Counted from the first letter of the stretch, positions 35,370 through 44,445 are shown. The stretch is 64,000 nt of DNA from Pseudobdellovibrionaceae bacterium (GCA_023954155.1 JAMLIO010000001.1:124001-188000); one strand, 5' to 3'. Notes: generated by a model not told the origin, from the letters alone. Numbers and translations: made by a program.

Positions 35370-36968
35370 TCAAGTCGATTTTAAAATAAATGGGTAATTT
35401 ACGTTCACAACCGTTCCACCCACTGGTTTAGGGAACTGCCAATTTTTAATAGAGTTACGAATACATTGATCCAAAATACCATCAGCTAATGAATTTCTTG
35501 CGGCTTTCACATTTTGAACTCTACCGTTCGCACCAATTGAAAATTGAGCTTCAAATACACCAGACAAATTAGGTCTGGCATTCAAACGTCTTTCGTAACA
35601 GTAGTTAATATCACCTAAGTTACGTCTGATGATTCTTTCGATTACTGAACGATCCAAACCGCCAGCAACAATGATCTCTTCACTTAGACCATCTACATAA
35701 CCTTTACTTGTTTTACCTTGTGACAATGAAGCACCTGTACCACCACCACGAGCGGCTCCGCCCAATGACAATGTACCTACTCCACCTACTTTATAAGAAC
35801 CAATACCATGCGTACCTGATCCGCTGCCACCAATACCGCTGCCACCTTCTTTTCCTGTTGGGCTTCCTTTTCTTAAAGAAGCAAAGTCTCCACCAGTACC
35901 TTTTTCATAAAGGTTGTTGGCTTTTTTGGTAGATGAGGCATTGAAACCAATAGAACCACTCAGCCCAGAAAGTTTACTTAACTTAGACTGTGTTGCATCT
36001 GCTTGACCGTAGTGGCCTTTAGCGCCTGTACGACCTTGAGTGATTTTCATTTTATTTGAATTTACACCTTCAACAGCAACTTTAGTACCTTTAGCACCAC
36101 CACCACTGCTCTTGGTCTTTTTCTTTTCTGCAATCGCCTTTTTCGGTTGTCCTTGTTCTACTTTTTTAGATTTTTCAAAAGCTTTTACCGTTTTTGCTAC
36201 AGCTTTCTTTTTAGAAACAGGCGTTTCAGATGGTTTAACAACTTTTGGTTTTTCTTTGAAGATCAACTCACGTTTTTCTTCTAAAAGATTCTCATCAATT
36301 TTAACTACATCAAAGTTTTTATCCTTATTAAAGAAATGCTGGAATAATTTATGAGCATAAAAAATTCCTAAGGTTAAAAGGATCACACCAGCATAAGCCA
36401 TTGCAACTTTTTTAATAAGATCTTTTTCATATAAACTAAAAGCAACTGGTTTCTTTAAATCTGAATCATTTGGAACTTCAACAGTTTTTACAAAAACACT
36501 ATAGCCTTTAGGCGTTGAGTGTATCTTCTCCCAGTCTTTTCCCTCTGGTCTACTGATCTTAAGCTTTGTTTGGGCAAATTTATAAGTTTGCTTTCTTTTA
36601 TTGGGCAAAAGATCAGACTCAATATATCCACCTTTTGCATCCAAAACCTTCACTTGGATCTTTCTGACTGTCCCTTTATCTACTGTCAATGGAGCAACGT
36701 TCAATATTGGTGGCTCAGAAATCATAATGCTTACACTGTCTGAAACCTTGATCTTTTTATCTGTAGACAAAACTCTTTTCTTTGCATTAACCCACAAATC
36801 CCATGTTTGCTTATCTTGATTAAAACTAAAATCTACGCCAAAAAAACCATTGCTAACTTTTGAGTTTTGACCAACAGCAATTGCAGACTCAGTATTGGGA
36901 GTTAAAATTTGAGTCGTGTATAACGCATCTTTTTTAAAATACTTTACGACTAAAATAGGGTTTTTCAT
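35370..36968 (-). CDS. GltG/GltJ-like inner-membrane protein with TonB-type C-terminus
   Basis: 532 residues. The N-terminal 90 residues are beta-rich and could be FHA-like. One membrane helix (MAYAGVILLTLGIFYAHKLF) lies near 210-230. A Lys/Pro-rich then Gly/Ser-rich periplasmic linker follows. The C-terminal 95 residues (IERIIRRNLGDINYCYERRL ... VQNVKAARNSL, WQFPKP) are the AgmX/PglI-type TonB-like domain with its two conserved Cys. This layout (cytoplasmic sensor, one helix, periplasmic TonB end) matches gliding proteins that pass motor force through the periplasm. The start overlaps the small gene upstream by four bases. Confidence 0.88.
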   Translation of the reverse strand: MKNPILVVKYFKKDALYTTQILTPNTESAIAVGQNSKVSNGFFGVDFSFNQDKQTWDLWVNAKKRVLSTDKKIKVSDSVSIMISEPPILNVAPLTVDKGTVRKIQVKVLDAKGGYIESDLLPNKRKQTYKFAQTKLKISRPEGKDWEKIHSTPKGYSVFVKTVEVPNDSDLKKPVAFSLYEKDLIKKVAMAYAGVILLTLGIFYAHKLFQHFFNKDKNFDVVKIDENLLEEKRELIFKEKPKVVKPSETPVSKKKAVAKTVKAFEKSKKVEQGQPKKAIAEKKKTKSSGGGAKGTKVAVEGVNSNKMKITQGRTGAKGHYGQADATQSKLSKLSGLSGSIGFNASSTKKANNLYEKGTGGDFASLRKGSPTGKEGGSGIGGSGSGTHGIGSYKVGGVGTLSLGGAARGGGTGASLSQGKTSKGYVDGLSEEIIVAGGLDRSVIERIIRRNLGDINYCYERRLNARPNLSGVFEAQFSIGANGRVQNVKAARNSLADGILDQCIRNSIKNWQFPKPVGGTVVNVNYPFILKST

Positions 36969-37222
36969 AAGGATCTCCCAACGTACTTAGACAGTTTATT
37001 TACTTTTTTTAATACCTTTACTTCTTTATCAAAAATGTAATCAAAAGTTTGTGGGTGTTCTTCGTTCATGATTGAACCCGATGGGTCAAATCCTTCACCC
37101 ATCAACTCAGATCCTGTAAATTTATGATCTTGAGACTTTCGGTATTTATAGACTTTTTTTGCTGCAAAAGCCTCAGCGCAAAATAGCTGAAGGCTAAGCA
37201 ATATCACTAACGTTCTAATCAT
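36965..37222 (-). CDS. Small exported protein inside the gliding operon
   Basis: 85 residues. A signal peptide (LVILLSLQLFCAEAFAAKK) is followed by a short, charged mature part (VYKYRKSQDHKFTGSELMGE). Both ends overlap neighbours by four bases, so it is certainly translated with them. A small periplasmic accessory of the motor complex is likely from context only; I know no family. Confidence 0.8.
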   Translation of the reverse strand: MIRTLVILLSLQLFCAEAFAAKKVYKYRKSQDHKFTGSELMGEGFDPSGSIMNEEHPQTFDYIFDKEVKVLKKVNKLSKYVGRSL

Positions 37223-40032
37223 TGTCCACCTCTAACTGCGACTCTCTGAGCATCATAGAATTCATCAAATTCTTTTCTGATCTTTTTAAGTTCGCTGTTA
37301 TACTTTCTCTTTAAACTTCTATCTTTTGTTATCAAATTTAATGCCATTTCATAAGATTCATAAAACGACGTCTTTGTTGTCATTTTTATGTTTCTTAGTT
37401 CTCTTTCGATGGCTAATTTTAAATCTGGCTTATCGTTCACATTGACTTGGTTTAAAACCACTCCAAGGTCCAAATATACACGAGCTAGCTTTAAATACGC
37501 TCTGAGAGAGCTTTCTGCGTGATTGAATCCCAAGACGGCTTGTAGTCTTTGATTCACAGGTGTCACTCTAGCCATAACACTTTCAAGATATTTCACGGCT
37601 TGATCAAAATTCAAAGTCCCAGCTGGGGCTGTAATTTTTAGCTGTTTAACATCCATTTCTGCGACAAAAATTGACGCTTTAGCTTTTGATTCCGCAAGAG
37701 CTTGTTTGGAATTTAGCACTTCATTAAATTTTGCACGCGCCGCTTTCACGTTATTGGCACCTAGATATTCTATACCTACACGAATAAAGGCTTCAGATTT
37801 AAATGGCTCTTTTCCTGTCTGCAACACTCTGAGTGAAGCCTGTTTAAAACCAGAACGGCCTTTATCCACATGGTCAAAAAGGTACTGATGAACAGTTTCA
37901 TTCAACTTACCACTGGTCTCTTTAACTAAAGAGTAAAACAGTGTCTCTGGTTCTTTCTCTTTCTTAGATAAAACTTGCACTTTGGCTCTAGCAAACTTCC
38001 ACTCTTGCTTTGCTACGCCCTGAGTATTTTGCTCCAAAAGAAGTGCTGTTTTTTCCATATTTGTTAAATCTTTAGATTTTTCATAAAGCTTAAAGGCTTG
38101 TTCAAGACCTGGGATTGCATTCTTATGGTTTGAATTTGTTCTGTAAAAATCCACGTACGCATTTGCTGCGGCCTTATATTTTTTGCCTTTCTCTAAAGCC
38201 ATTGGGATGTTCCATTTAGCTTCAACAAGATTTTTCTTTAAAACTGATTTCTTTAAGTAATTACTATAGTGCTCAACAGCTTTTGTATGGTTTCTTTTTG
38301 ATTCCTCAATCTGTGCCATAGAAAAAAATGATTTATCATACACATCCGCTAACATATTTCTTCTGTTAGCATTGTTTGTTTTAGGTATTACTTTTTCTAA
38401 ATACGCATTGATAGCTTCAAAATTCTTTTCTTTATTGTAGATATCTACAACAAAATCTTGAGCTTCTTGCCCTTTGATAGATGACGCATACTTTTCACCT
38501 AGCTCTAAAAATACCTCTAGAGCGATTTTTTTACTTCCATGTACATTTTCAACACGTGCATACTTATAAAGGATGTCAATCATGTGTTGTCCTGTTGGAA
38601 ATCTCTTTCTATACTTTCCGACCAACACGCGTTGTCTCTCTACTTGATCAGACTTCCATTTTTGCTTCACAATAGATTGTTCCAACGTATATAAAGAGGA
38701 ATACATTAAATCATGAGCCAAACCTGGTTCTTTCGTCAGGTCACTGGCCATCTCGTAGTAATGACTGGCTTTAGCATAATTTTTAACGTCAACATTCAAA
38801 TCAGCCAAAACGTTGATGAACTTAGATCTTTCAAGTTGATCTTTAATGTGTTCGTGAGCTAAGTCACCCACTTCAATGACTGGAACAATATTAAACTTTT
38901 TGTCCCCTTTGACCCATTCTTTATATCTTTGTTTAACAACATTTCGTCCAAAAACCAAAAACTCATCTTTTGTACCTTGATCTATTTTCTTATCTAACAA
39001 TTTATCAGATAGTTTGTAGTATCTAGACATTTGGACTAAATTGTCAGTATTTTCGTGAGCTTTTGCTAATCTGTATCCTAAATCAAATTGATCTGAGATG
39101 GCTTTTTTTCTCTTATAGAGCACATCTAAAACCGCAATCTCATCGTGATAAGCTGCTCTTTCAGAAAAGACCACAGCTTGTGCGTTTAATACGTTTTCAA
39201 GACTATTTTTATCTTTAATAAACTTAGAAAACTCTGTTTCAATTTGTTTGCCCTTAAAGATTTCAGCAGCAAACAATGGCATATCATCTAAGCTTTCTTG
39301 CTTAAGATCAAATTTATCCTTGCTTGCCAACGAGACCTGATAGGCTGTTTTCAAATCATTAAAGGCAGGGGTAAATTTATTTAAATAAAAATGTGCCCAT
39401 CCTCTTTTATAAAACCCATAGCTTTGACTTTTGTTATCTTTATCATTTGCTATGTAAGTAAAATACTGAATGGCTGTAGGGTAATTTTTTTGAAAATAAT
39501 AAATCTCAGCAAGCAAAAGTCTTGCGTCTTGTAATAATGTAGACTTTGGGTAACTTTTTGTTAATTTTAAAAATGGTCTTTCCGCCAGATTGGTCTCAGC
39601 CATTTTAAAATAAGACATCCCCATTGTATAGAGTACTACGTCCATATCTGGGTACCTTGGAAATTGCTTTTCAACTGTTTGCAATTCAAGTACAGCTTTT
39701 TTAAGAAGCTCAGTTTTGCTTGGTAAAGTTGAAAATACATCTTTTAAATCTTTACCTTTATGTTTTTTAATTTGATCAACGAAATTTCTTGTTTGTGATT
39801 GTCTTACATAAAGATCTGCCAATCTATGTCTAAGCGTTGCCTCAAGAGGCTTACCCTGGTGTTTTTGGATCAAATCAATAACGCTTTTAATTGCTTCTGT
39901 TTCGTTATGATGAGCAATAAATTCCGATTCTGTGACTTTTTCTTTTTTAATTAAAGTATCTACATAATCAGAAGCTAGCGCATTCTGAAATGTAAAAATA
40001 ATTAAAAAGCCTTTAATAATATAGTTCTTCAT
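37219..40032 (-). CDS. Large exported TPR protein (AgmU/GltD-like)
   Basis: 937 residues. A signal peptide (FLIIFTFQNALASD) is followed by TPR-like helical repeats over nearly the whole length, for example YTMGMSYFKMAETNLAERPF, ARLLLAEIYYFQKNYPTAIQ, YGFYKRGWAHFYLNKFTPAF. Myxococcus AgmU/GltD is a periplasmic TPR protein of similar design and somewhat larger. Its ATG shares one base with the stop of the TolR-like gene (TAATG), so translation is coupled to the motor proteins. Confidence 0.85.
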   Translation of the reverse strand: MKNYIIKGFLIIFTFQNALASDYVDTLIKKEKVTESEFIAHHNETEAIKSVIDLIQKHQGKPLEATLRHRLADLYVRQSQTRNFVDQIKKHKGKDLKDVFSTLPSKTELLKKAVLELQTVEKQFPRYPDMDVVLYTMGMSYFKMAETNLAERPFLKLTKSYPKSTLLQDARLLLAEIYYFQKNYPTAIQYFTYIANDKDNKSQSYGFYKRGWAHFYLNKFTPAFNDLKTAYQVSLASKDKFDLKQESLDDMPLFAAEIFKGKQIETEFSKFIKDKNSLENVLNAQAVVFSERAAYHDEIAVLDVLYKRKKAISDQFDLGYRLAKAHENTDNLVQMSRYYKLSDKLLDKKIDQGTKDEFLVFGRNVVKQRYKEWVKGDKKFNIVPVIEVGDLAHEHIKDQLERSKFINVLADLNVDVKNYAKASHYYEMASDLTKEPGLAHDLMYSSLYTLEQSIVKQKWKSDQVERQRVLVGKYRKRFPTGQHMIDILYKYARVENVHGSKKIALEVFLELGEKYASSIKGQEAQDFVVDIYNKEKNFEAINAYLEKVIPKTNNANRRNMLADVYDKSFFSMAQIEESKRNHTKAVEHYSNYLKKSVLKKNLVEAKWNIPMALEKGKKYKAAANAYVDFYRTNSNHKNAIPGLEQAFKLYEKSKDLTNMEKTALLLEQNTQGVAKQEWKFARAKVQVLSKKEKEPETLFYSLVKETSGKLNETVHQYLFDHVDKGRSGFKQASLRVLQTGKEPFKSEAFIRVGIEYLGANNVKAARAKFNEVLNSKQALAESKAKASIFVAEMDVKQLKITAPAGTLNFDQAVKYLESVMARVTPVNQRLQAVLGFNHAESSLRAYLKLARVYLDLGVVLNQVNVNDKPDLKLAIERELRNIKMTTKTSFYESYEMALNLITKDRSLKRKYNSELKKIRKEFDEFYDAQRVAVRGGQ

Positions 40033-40508
40033 TATTTAAACTCCACTGTGGATGCAAGTTTAATTTTTGTAAAACCAGATACCGCTAAGGTATAGATTGT
40101 CTTTTTAACTGTTTCATACGGAATCTTTTCATCCGCCAAAATGACCCATTGTTGCTCTTTTTCTTCTTGTAAATTTTCATCTTTTTGAATTTTATCAAAT
40201 AGACCTTCAATGAATTCAGAGTCTAGTTTATGTAAGTTATTTGATAAAATCTCTCCAGAATTAAGTCTCAATACTTCTTCGTTGTTAATTTTAATAAACT
40301 TATCGCTTATAATAACATTTACGTTTTTTAATTCTTTTGTTGCATAAGCATTTTCTGCTATTGGCAGATTTACTTTATCTTCAGGTTTAATGTTTTCTGG
40401 ATCAGCCGAAAACTGAAACAAAAAGAACACAATAAGAATTGTAAACGCATCAACAAGTGCTGTTAATTGCACTTTTTGGACTGATTTTCTTTTTCTTCTA
40501 TTTCTCAT
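40032..40508 (-). CDS. TolR/ExbD-type motor protein with the channel Asp
   Basis: 158 residues from ATG 40508, four bases after the upstream stop; the frame's TTG at 40535 lies inside that gene. A basic N-tail (RNRRKRKSVQKVQ) precedes one membrane helix, LTALVDAFTILIVFFLFQF, whose Asp is in the position needed for proton-driven motion in ExbD/TolR/MotB. A periplasmic domain follows. In Myxococcus, AglQ and AglS fill this role. It pairs with the other TolR-like protein and the TolQ-like protein upstream. Confidence 0.9.
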   Translation of the reverse strand: MRNRRKRKSVQKVQLTALVDAFTILIVFFLFQFSADPENIKPEDKVNLPIAENAYATKELKNVNVIISDKFIKINNEEVLRLNSGEILSNNLHKLDSEFIEGLFDKIQKDENLQEEKEQQWVILADEKIPYETVKKTIYTLAVSGFTKIKLASTVEFK

Positions 40509-40512
40509 AACC

Positions 40513-40995
40513 TTAACCCTTAAAAATATCGTCAAGACTTACATCATCAAATAATGACTTCTTATCTTCACCAATAGGTTGCTTTGCTTTATCAAAAACA
40601 AGAATTAAATCTTTATAGCTTACAGATTTATCCGAGCTGATTTTTAATGACTTCATTTCAGGAAACTGAACAATAAGATTCTTAAATGCCGAATCTAGTT
40701 CTTTTATGTTCTTTTCTGTTCTAAAAAGAGTCTTCTCGCCTTTTTTAACTAAAATAATGGCCTTACTACCTGAACCCATTTCAACATAGGTAACTGGAAG
40801 CTCGTCGGCACCATCTTTTTGTTCCACTTTATTTGACGTTGGAAAAACAGAAGAGTCGAAGATACGAATTTTATAAAATACCGCCGATGCCAATAATAGC
40901 GGAATGATGGTCACCATTAACGACAACATCGGAGATAAATCTAAATCCTCATGTTCCGCGTTATTTCTTTTACGTTTTAGTTTTAGAGTTTTCAT
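40513..40995 (-). CDS. TolR/ExbD-like protein lacking the usual membrane Asp
   Basis: 160 residues. A basic start (KTLKLKRKRNNAEHEDLDL) is followed by one helix, SPMLSLMVTIIPLLLASAVF. In ExbD/TolR proteins an Asp sits near the start of this helix; here that place is Ser/Met/Val, with Asp only in the LDLSP just before it. The periplasmic part (TYVEMGSGSKAIILVKKGEK ... LKISSDKSVSYKDLILVFDK) has the normal fold pattern. It may be a structural rather than proton-carrying subunit. It lies 31 bases after the TolQ-like gene. Confidence 0.87.
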   Translation of the reverse strand: MKTLKLKRKRNNAEHEDLDLSPMLSLMVTIIPLLLASAVFYKIRIFDSSVFPTSNKVEQKDGADELPVTYVEMGSGSKAIILVKKGEKTLFRTEKNIKELDSAFKNLIVQFPEMKSLKISSDKSVSYKDLILVFDKAKQPIGEDKKSLFDDVSLDDIFKG

Positions 40996-41026
40996 CGTAT
41001 CCTCTCTCGTTTTTACTTAAGTCAAA

Positions 41027-41665
41027 TTATTTAAACAGACGGCTTTTTAATATATCGACAGTGATCGAACCATATTGTTCAGCTTGGTCCATTAACTTAT
41101 TCATTCTGTTATTTAAATGCGCAAAAGCCATCAATACAGGGATTGCTACAGCAAGACCCATCGCTGTTGTACTCATTGCCATTGAAATACCTGCAGATAG
41201 TGCTTCGTGCTTAGCCGCACCTTCAACGCTACCTAAAGCAGAGAAAGACATAATTAAACCAATGATTGTTCCAAACAATCCAACCAAAGTTGCAACGTTT
41301 GCAATAGCTGGTAAATAATCTAATCTCTTAGAAATTGAAGATTCAACTTGTGCAAGCTTTAAACCTGCTGCATTTAACATTGAAGCCTCATCTCTATTTG
41401 ATCTTTCAAGAATCGCTTTAACCACATAAGATGCGGGCACTGATTTGTGGGCATCACATAAAGTGATAGCTTTTCCTACTTGATCCTTTAATAGATATTC
41501 TTTTACAGAATCCATAAGCTCACCAGAATCTTCTTTTGTGCGCCAATTTAATGTTCTGTATTTATCTATAATAATAAAGGTCGCTACTGCACCTAAGCCT
41601 ACGATTAGTAATCCTGGTGCTCCACTCGTTTTTACAGATTCGATAACTGACATCATTCCTGACAT
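41027..41665 (-). CDS. TolQ/ExbB/MotA-type gliding motor protein (AglR-like)
   Basis: 212 residues with three membrane helices at about 16-37, 117-140 and 157-180. LPAIANVATLVGLFGTIIGL and ISMAMSTTAMGLAVAIPVLM are the MotA/TolQ/ExbB channel signatures. It should form a pentamer around the TolR-like dimer and use the proton gradient. AglR is the Myxococcus equivalent. It is the first gene of the leftward ten-gene cluster, with AAGGAG at nine bases and a consensus sigma-54 promoter about 46 bases upstream. Confidence 0.93.
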   Translation of the reverse strand: MSGMMSVIESVKTSGAPGLLIVGLGAVATFIIIDKYRTLNWRTKEDSGELMDSVKEYLLKDQVGKAITLCDAHKSVPASYVVKAILERSNRDEASMLNAAGLKLAQVESSISKRLDYLPAIANVATLVGLFGTIIGLIMSFSALGSVEGAAKHEALSAGISMAMSTTAMGLAVAIPVLMAFAHLNNRMNKLMDQAEQYGSITVDILKSRLFK

Positions 41666-41710
41666 AATAATAACTCCTTCTTACATTAGGTTTTTGACTT
41701 CATGCTAATG

Positions 41711-41726
41711 AGCAACACCTATGCCA
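41711..41726 (-). promoter_or_regulatory. Sigma-54 (-24/-12) promoter of the gliding operon
   Basis: On the minus strand 41726 to 41711 reads TGGCATAGGTGTTGCT, an exact match to the TGGCAYR-N4-TTGCW consensus with GG and GC ten bases apart. It lies 46 bases before the TolQ-like start, leaving room for a short leader. This implies activation by an enhancer-binding protein. Confidence 0.8.
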
Positions 41727-41841
41727 GATGTATTTATTTAGAAATAAGCTCAAAATGTAGTGATTCCAGGCACTTACAAAATCAAGGGTTTGACAAAAAT
41801 TCTACTTAAACCTCAAATCCACGGCCCCCAAACCCTCTCTT

Positions 41842-41950
41842 GTGACAAATTATGTCTGTTTTAAGGCACCTAACTCTTACTCTTTTGATTCCAGCCCTTT
41901 TCAAGCTCTAAAACGAAATTATTTCTTTTTTAAGAGACACTATTTGTCAC
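41842..41950. promoter_or_regulatory. Inverted 9-bp pair between the divergent promoters
   Basis: GTGACAAAT (41842-41850) and its reverse complement ATTTGTCAC (41942-41950) flank the middle of the 388-base divergent region. They lie 50-130 bases from both -24/-12 sequences, a suitable place for an activator site, but spacing and number are too few to be sure. I see no gene elsewhere in 41666-42053. Confidence 0.35.
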
Positions 41951-41999
41951 TTTCACCAAAGTTTTATCATCTATAACGCCCACACGGCCTTATTTTAAA

Positions 42000-42015
42000 T
42001 GGCATAAACTTTGAT
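42000..42015 (+). promoter_or_regulatory. Sigma-54-like promoter of the vWA lipoprotein gene
   Basis: TGGCATAAACTTTGAT differs from the sigma-54 consensus only in the -12 element (TTGA in place of TTGC) and keeps the ten-base GG-to-GA spacing. It lies 39 bases before GTG 42054 and faces away from the consensus copy at 41711. Less certain than that copy because the conserved C is lost. Confidence 0.55.
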
Positions 42016-42053
42016 AAGTACCCTTCGTAAACGTATGCCTATTGGAGGTTACA

Positions 42054-43364
42054 GTGAAACGTATGTGGATATATATATTAGGAGGGCTTTACGTCAGCTC
42101 ACTATTTGTAGGTTGCGGAGAAAGAGATGCATCTATTGCACTTTTATCAGCATCTATGAATGTTAAGCTTTCAGCCAATGAACCCAAAAGATTACAAATG
42201 GTAATCATTGGTGACCCTACTAAATCAATGGCGGATGCACAAAAAAAGCTAGAACATAGCTTTCCAGCTTTTACACAAAAGTTAGTCCAAACTGGATTTA
42301 ACTTTGATATCTTTTGTGCAACCACAAGTTATAATGGAGGCGAAATCACGTCTCTCCAAGTTCAAAATTATAGAACTGCAACAGGTTTTGATTTTGCTCG
42401 CTTAAGCCAAGATATCGGAAAGTGTATCAATACCACTTTAGTTTCTGGTGATGGCGATGAAAGAGGTCTTGAGGCCGCAAAGAAAACTTGGGAAAAAGTG
42501 ATCGCTTCTAAGGCTTTAGATCCTAGTGCCGTAAAACTAACTATGATCGTAACTAATGAAGATGATTGTTCAAGAGACCTTGATCAACATCCTGCTTATG
42601 AATCTCAATGTAAAGATCAAAGTGCTCGCCCAGGAACAAGCGTACCTGTGACTGATTTTGGTAATACACAGGATGATAGAATTTATGAAACTTCTCGTTA
42701 TTCAGAATTTTTCAATAAATATCTAACTTATGAAGATAAAGAAAATGATGGTGTGATAAGAAAGCGTGGGCATATTTTTGCACCCGTTATTTTACAACCA
42801 CCTTCAGATATCGGAAAGACTAATGCTTATGCTTGTATTCAAGAAAAAGCACGTGGCATTACTCCTGAAGAAGCAAAGTCTATTTCTGCGTATGTTATGT
42901 CATTTGGTGTAAGATACTATGAAGTTGCCGCTGCAACTGAGAATAAGACTTACTCTTTGTGTGGTAATATTGCCGATATTTTAACGGATGTTGGTAATGA
43001 TGTAGAAAAGCAAGTTGCACTTAAAACTTTCTTCTTATCTAGAAAACCTGCTGATCCAAATGATTTAAAGATTGTTATCACAAGAAAAATCACTGACGCC
43101 AACAAAGCAGAACAACTGCTTGTTGAAATGGAAAGAGAAAACAAGTCTCTTCCTGAAGGTTTAGGCTGGACTCAAAAGGGCAACCAAGTCTGGGAAAGAA
43201 CTATGGTCATGAACAACGGTTTTTCTTATAATGGAACAACAAACGAAATCGTATTAGATAGCAGATATACTCCGTTTAACGATATCGTTAAAATTCAACC
43301 CTACAAGCCTGCTGGCTTTGATGGAAAAGTAAATTACGGCACCAACGATCATTTGAAGCAGTAA
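42054..43364 (+). CDS. vWA-domain lipoprotein, CglB-like gliding adhesin candidate
   Basis: 436 residues from GTG 42054, five bases behind GGAGG. MKRMWIYILGGLYVSSLFVGC is a lipoprotein signal with Cys 21. A von Willebrand A-like domain follows: LQMVIIGDPTKSMADAQ has a DxTxS form of the metal-site motif, and LTMIVTNEDDCSRD fits the second metal loop. Several Cys suggest disulfides. In Myxococcus, CglB is an outer-membrane vWA lipoprotein that links the gliding motor to the surface; the position next to a gliding operon, with a matching promoter type, supports the same role. Confidence 0.85.
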   Translation: MKRMWIYILGGLYVSSLFVGCGERDASIALLSASMNVKLSANEPKRLQMVIIGDPTKSMADAQKKLEHSFPAFTQKLVQTGFNFDIFCATTSYNGGEITSLQVQNYRTATGFDFARLSQDIGKCINTTLVSGDGDERGLEAAKKTWEKVIASKALDPSAVKLTMIVTNEDDCSRDLDQHPAYESQCKDQSARPGTSVPVTDFGNTQDDRIYETSRYSEFFNKYLTYEDKENDGVIRKRGHIFAPVILQPPSDIGKTNAYACIQEKARGITPEEAKSISAYVMSFGVRYYEVAAATENKTYSLCGNIADILTDVGNDVEKQVALKTFFLSRKPADPNDLKIVITRKITDANKAEQLLVEMERENKSLPEGLGWTQKGNQVWERTMVMNNGFSYNGTTNEIVLDSRYTPFNDIVKIQPYKPAGFDGKVNYGTNDHLKQ

Positions 43365-43382
43365 TTGAAGCAAATTTTAACT

Positions 43383-43412
43383 TAAGTCGACTTTTAATTA
43401 AAAGTCGGCTTA
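43383..43412. repeat. Near-perfect 15-bp palindrome between two lipoprotein genes
   Basis: The 30 bases 43383-43412 are self-complementary with one G-U pair and a minimal centre (TTAATTAA). There is no T run on either side, so it is not a classic terminator. It could be an attenuator, an RNA-processing hairpin or an operator. Confidence 0.6.
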
Positions 43413-43446
43413 GCTCACCTTCACAAACTTTTATTGAGGTCAGCAA

Positions 43447-44445
43447 ATGAATCTTAAAAACACAACTCTTACTATAAACCTAACAACAAGCCTTATCGTG
43501 GGCTTGTTTGTCTTTTCTGGATGTATAGAAAAAGAAAAGTTCGCATCAAAGCCCCTTGTTCAAGAATATGATGAGTTCCCACTTGATGAAAGAGGCGAGG
43601 ACCATTTTTTGAACCGCCAATATGGCAGCAACTGCTTTGCCAGTCCGAACTGTGTTACTGAACAACCCGTCGAAACAGATATCTCTACTGAATTTGCCTT
43701 TATGAGAGGTCAACTTGTGCTGAAAGGACCTGTTCTATTTCAAACAGAGAACGATCAACAATGGAAGATCAATGAGCATATAAAAGTGTTGGGAGCTGAT
43801 AGTGCGCTGAAACTTCTTGCCTCAAAACCTGAAAGCGCTATCCATATTTTTGATCCACAGCCCAGCCCTTATTTATTTTTTAATTCTAAAGGTTCTACTT
43901 CAACTGAAGGTGCCACTCTTACCCCACCACAAAAACCTAAAATTTTATTTCAAAGCCGTTTAGGTTTACCCGCTCACCAATTTGGTGATGCAGGATTTTG
44001 CAATCTTATTGAAGCAGAGAATTTTATCGCAAAAAGCAATAGCCCCTTTTTACCCAATACTATAGAGTTCACACCCGACAGCGAAGGCCTAGGTTACAAT
44101 GCCGAAACCAGCAGCTATATCGCAGAAACGGTCATTATTTGTGGTGGCCTTAGTCTGTTAAATACTCATCTAACAATTGAAGCCAAGAATGTGATCTTTT
44201 ATAACAGTCATATCACAGTCAGTGCCGATCAAGAGCTTCCCACAGGATTAAAGATTGTAACCGAAAATTTAGGCTACTTTGGTGCTAATATTATCGAAAC
44301 AAATCTTATCAACGAATCTACTGGACAAAAAGGCTCTGCCGTACCCACTGTTGAAATCAGCGTCAGTGGAAAACTAGATCTTGTCGAGTCCACTTCATCA
44401 CCCAATAACAGATTTAACGATCATTTCTTAAATATTGCTCTGTAA
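43447..44445 (+). CDS. Lipoprotein of unknown function
   Basis: 332 residues. The N-terminus (TLTINLTTSLIVGLFVFSGC) is a lipoprotein signal with Cys 26. Two Cys follow near residue 60-70 (SNCFASPNCVTE). The rest appears beta-rich, with Ser/Thr and Asn-containing strands (LSLLNTHLTIEAKNVIFYNS, ITVSADQELPTG) that look like a parallel beta-helix. A ribosome site (TTGAGG) precedes the ATG. It follows the vWA lipoprotein by 82 bases and may share its transcript through the palindrome at 43383. A surface role in gliding is possible, not shown. Confidence 0.78.
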   Translation: MNLKNTTLTINLTTSLIVGLFVFSGCIEKEKFASKPLVQEYDEFPLDERGEDHFLNRQYGSNCFASPNCVTEQPVETDISTEFAFMRGQLVLKGPVLFQTENDQQWKINEHIKVLGADSALKLLASKPESAIHIFDPQPSPYLFFNSKGSTSTEGATLTPPQKPKILFQSRLGLPAHQFGDAGFCNLIEAENFIAKSNSPFLPNTIEFTPDSEGLGYNAETSSYIAETVIICGGLSLLNTHLTIEAKNVIFYNSHITVSADQELPTGLKIVTENLGYFGANIIETNLINESTGQKGSAVPTVEISVSGKLDLVESTSSPNNRFNDHFLNIAL

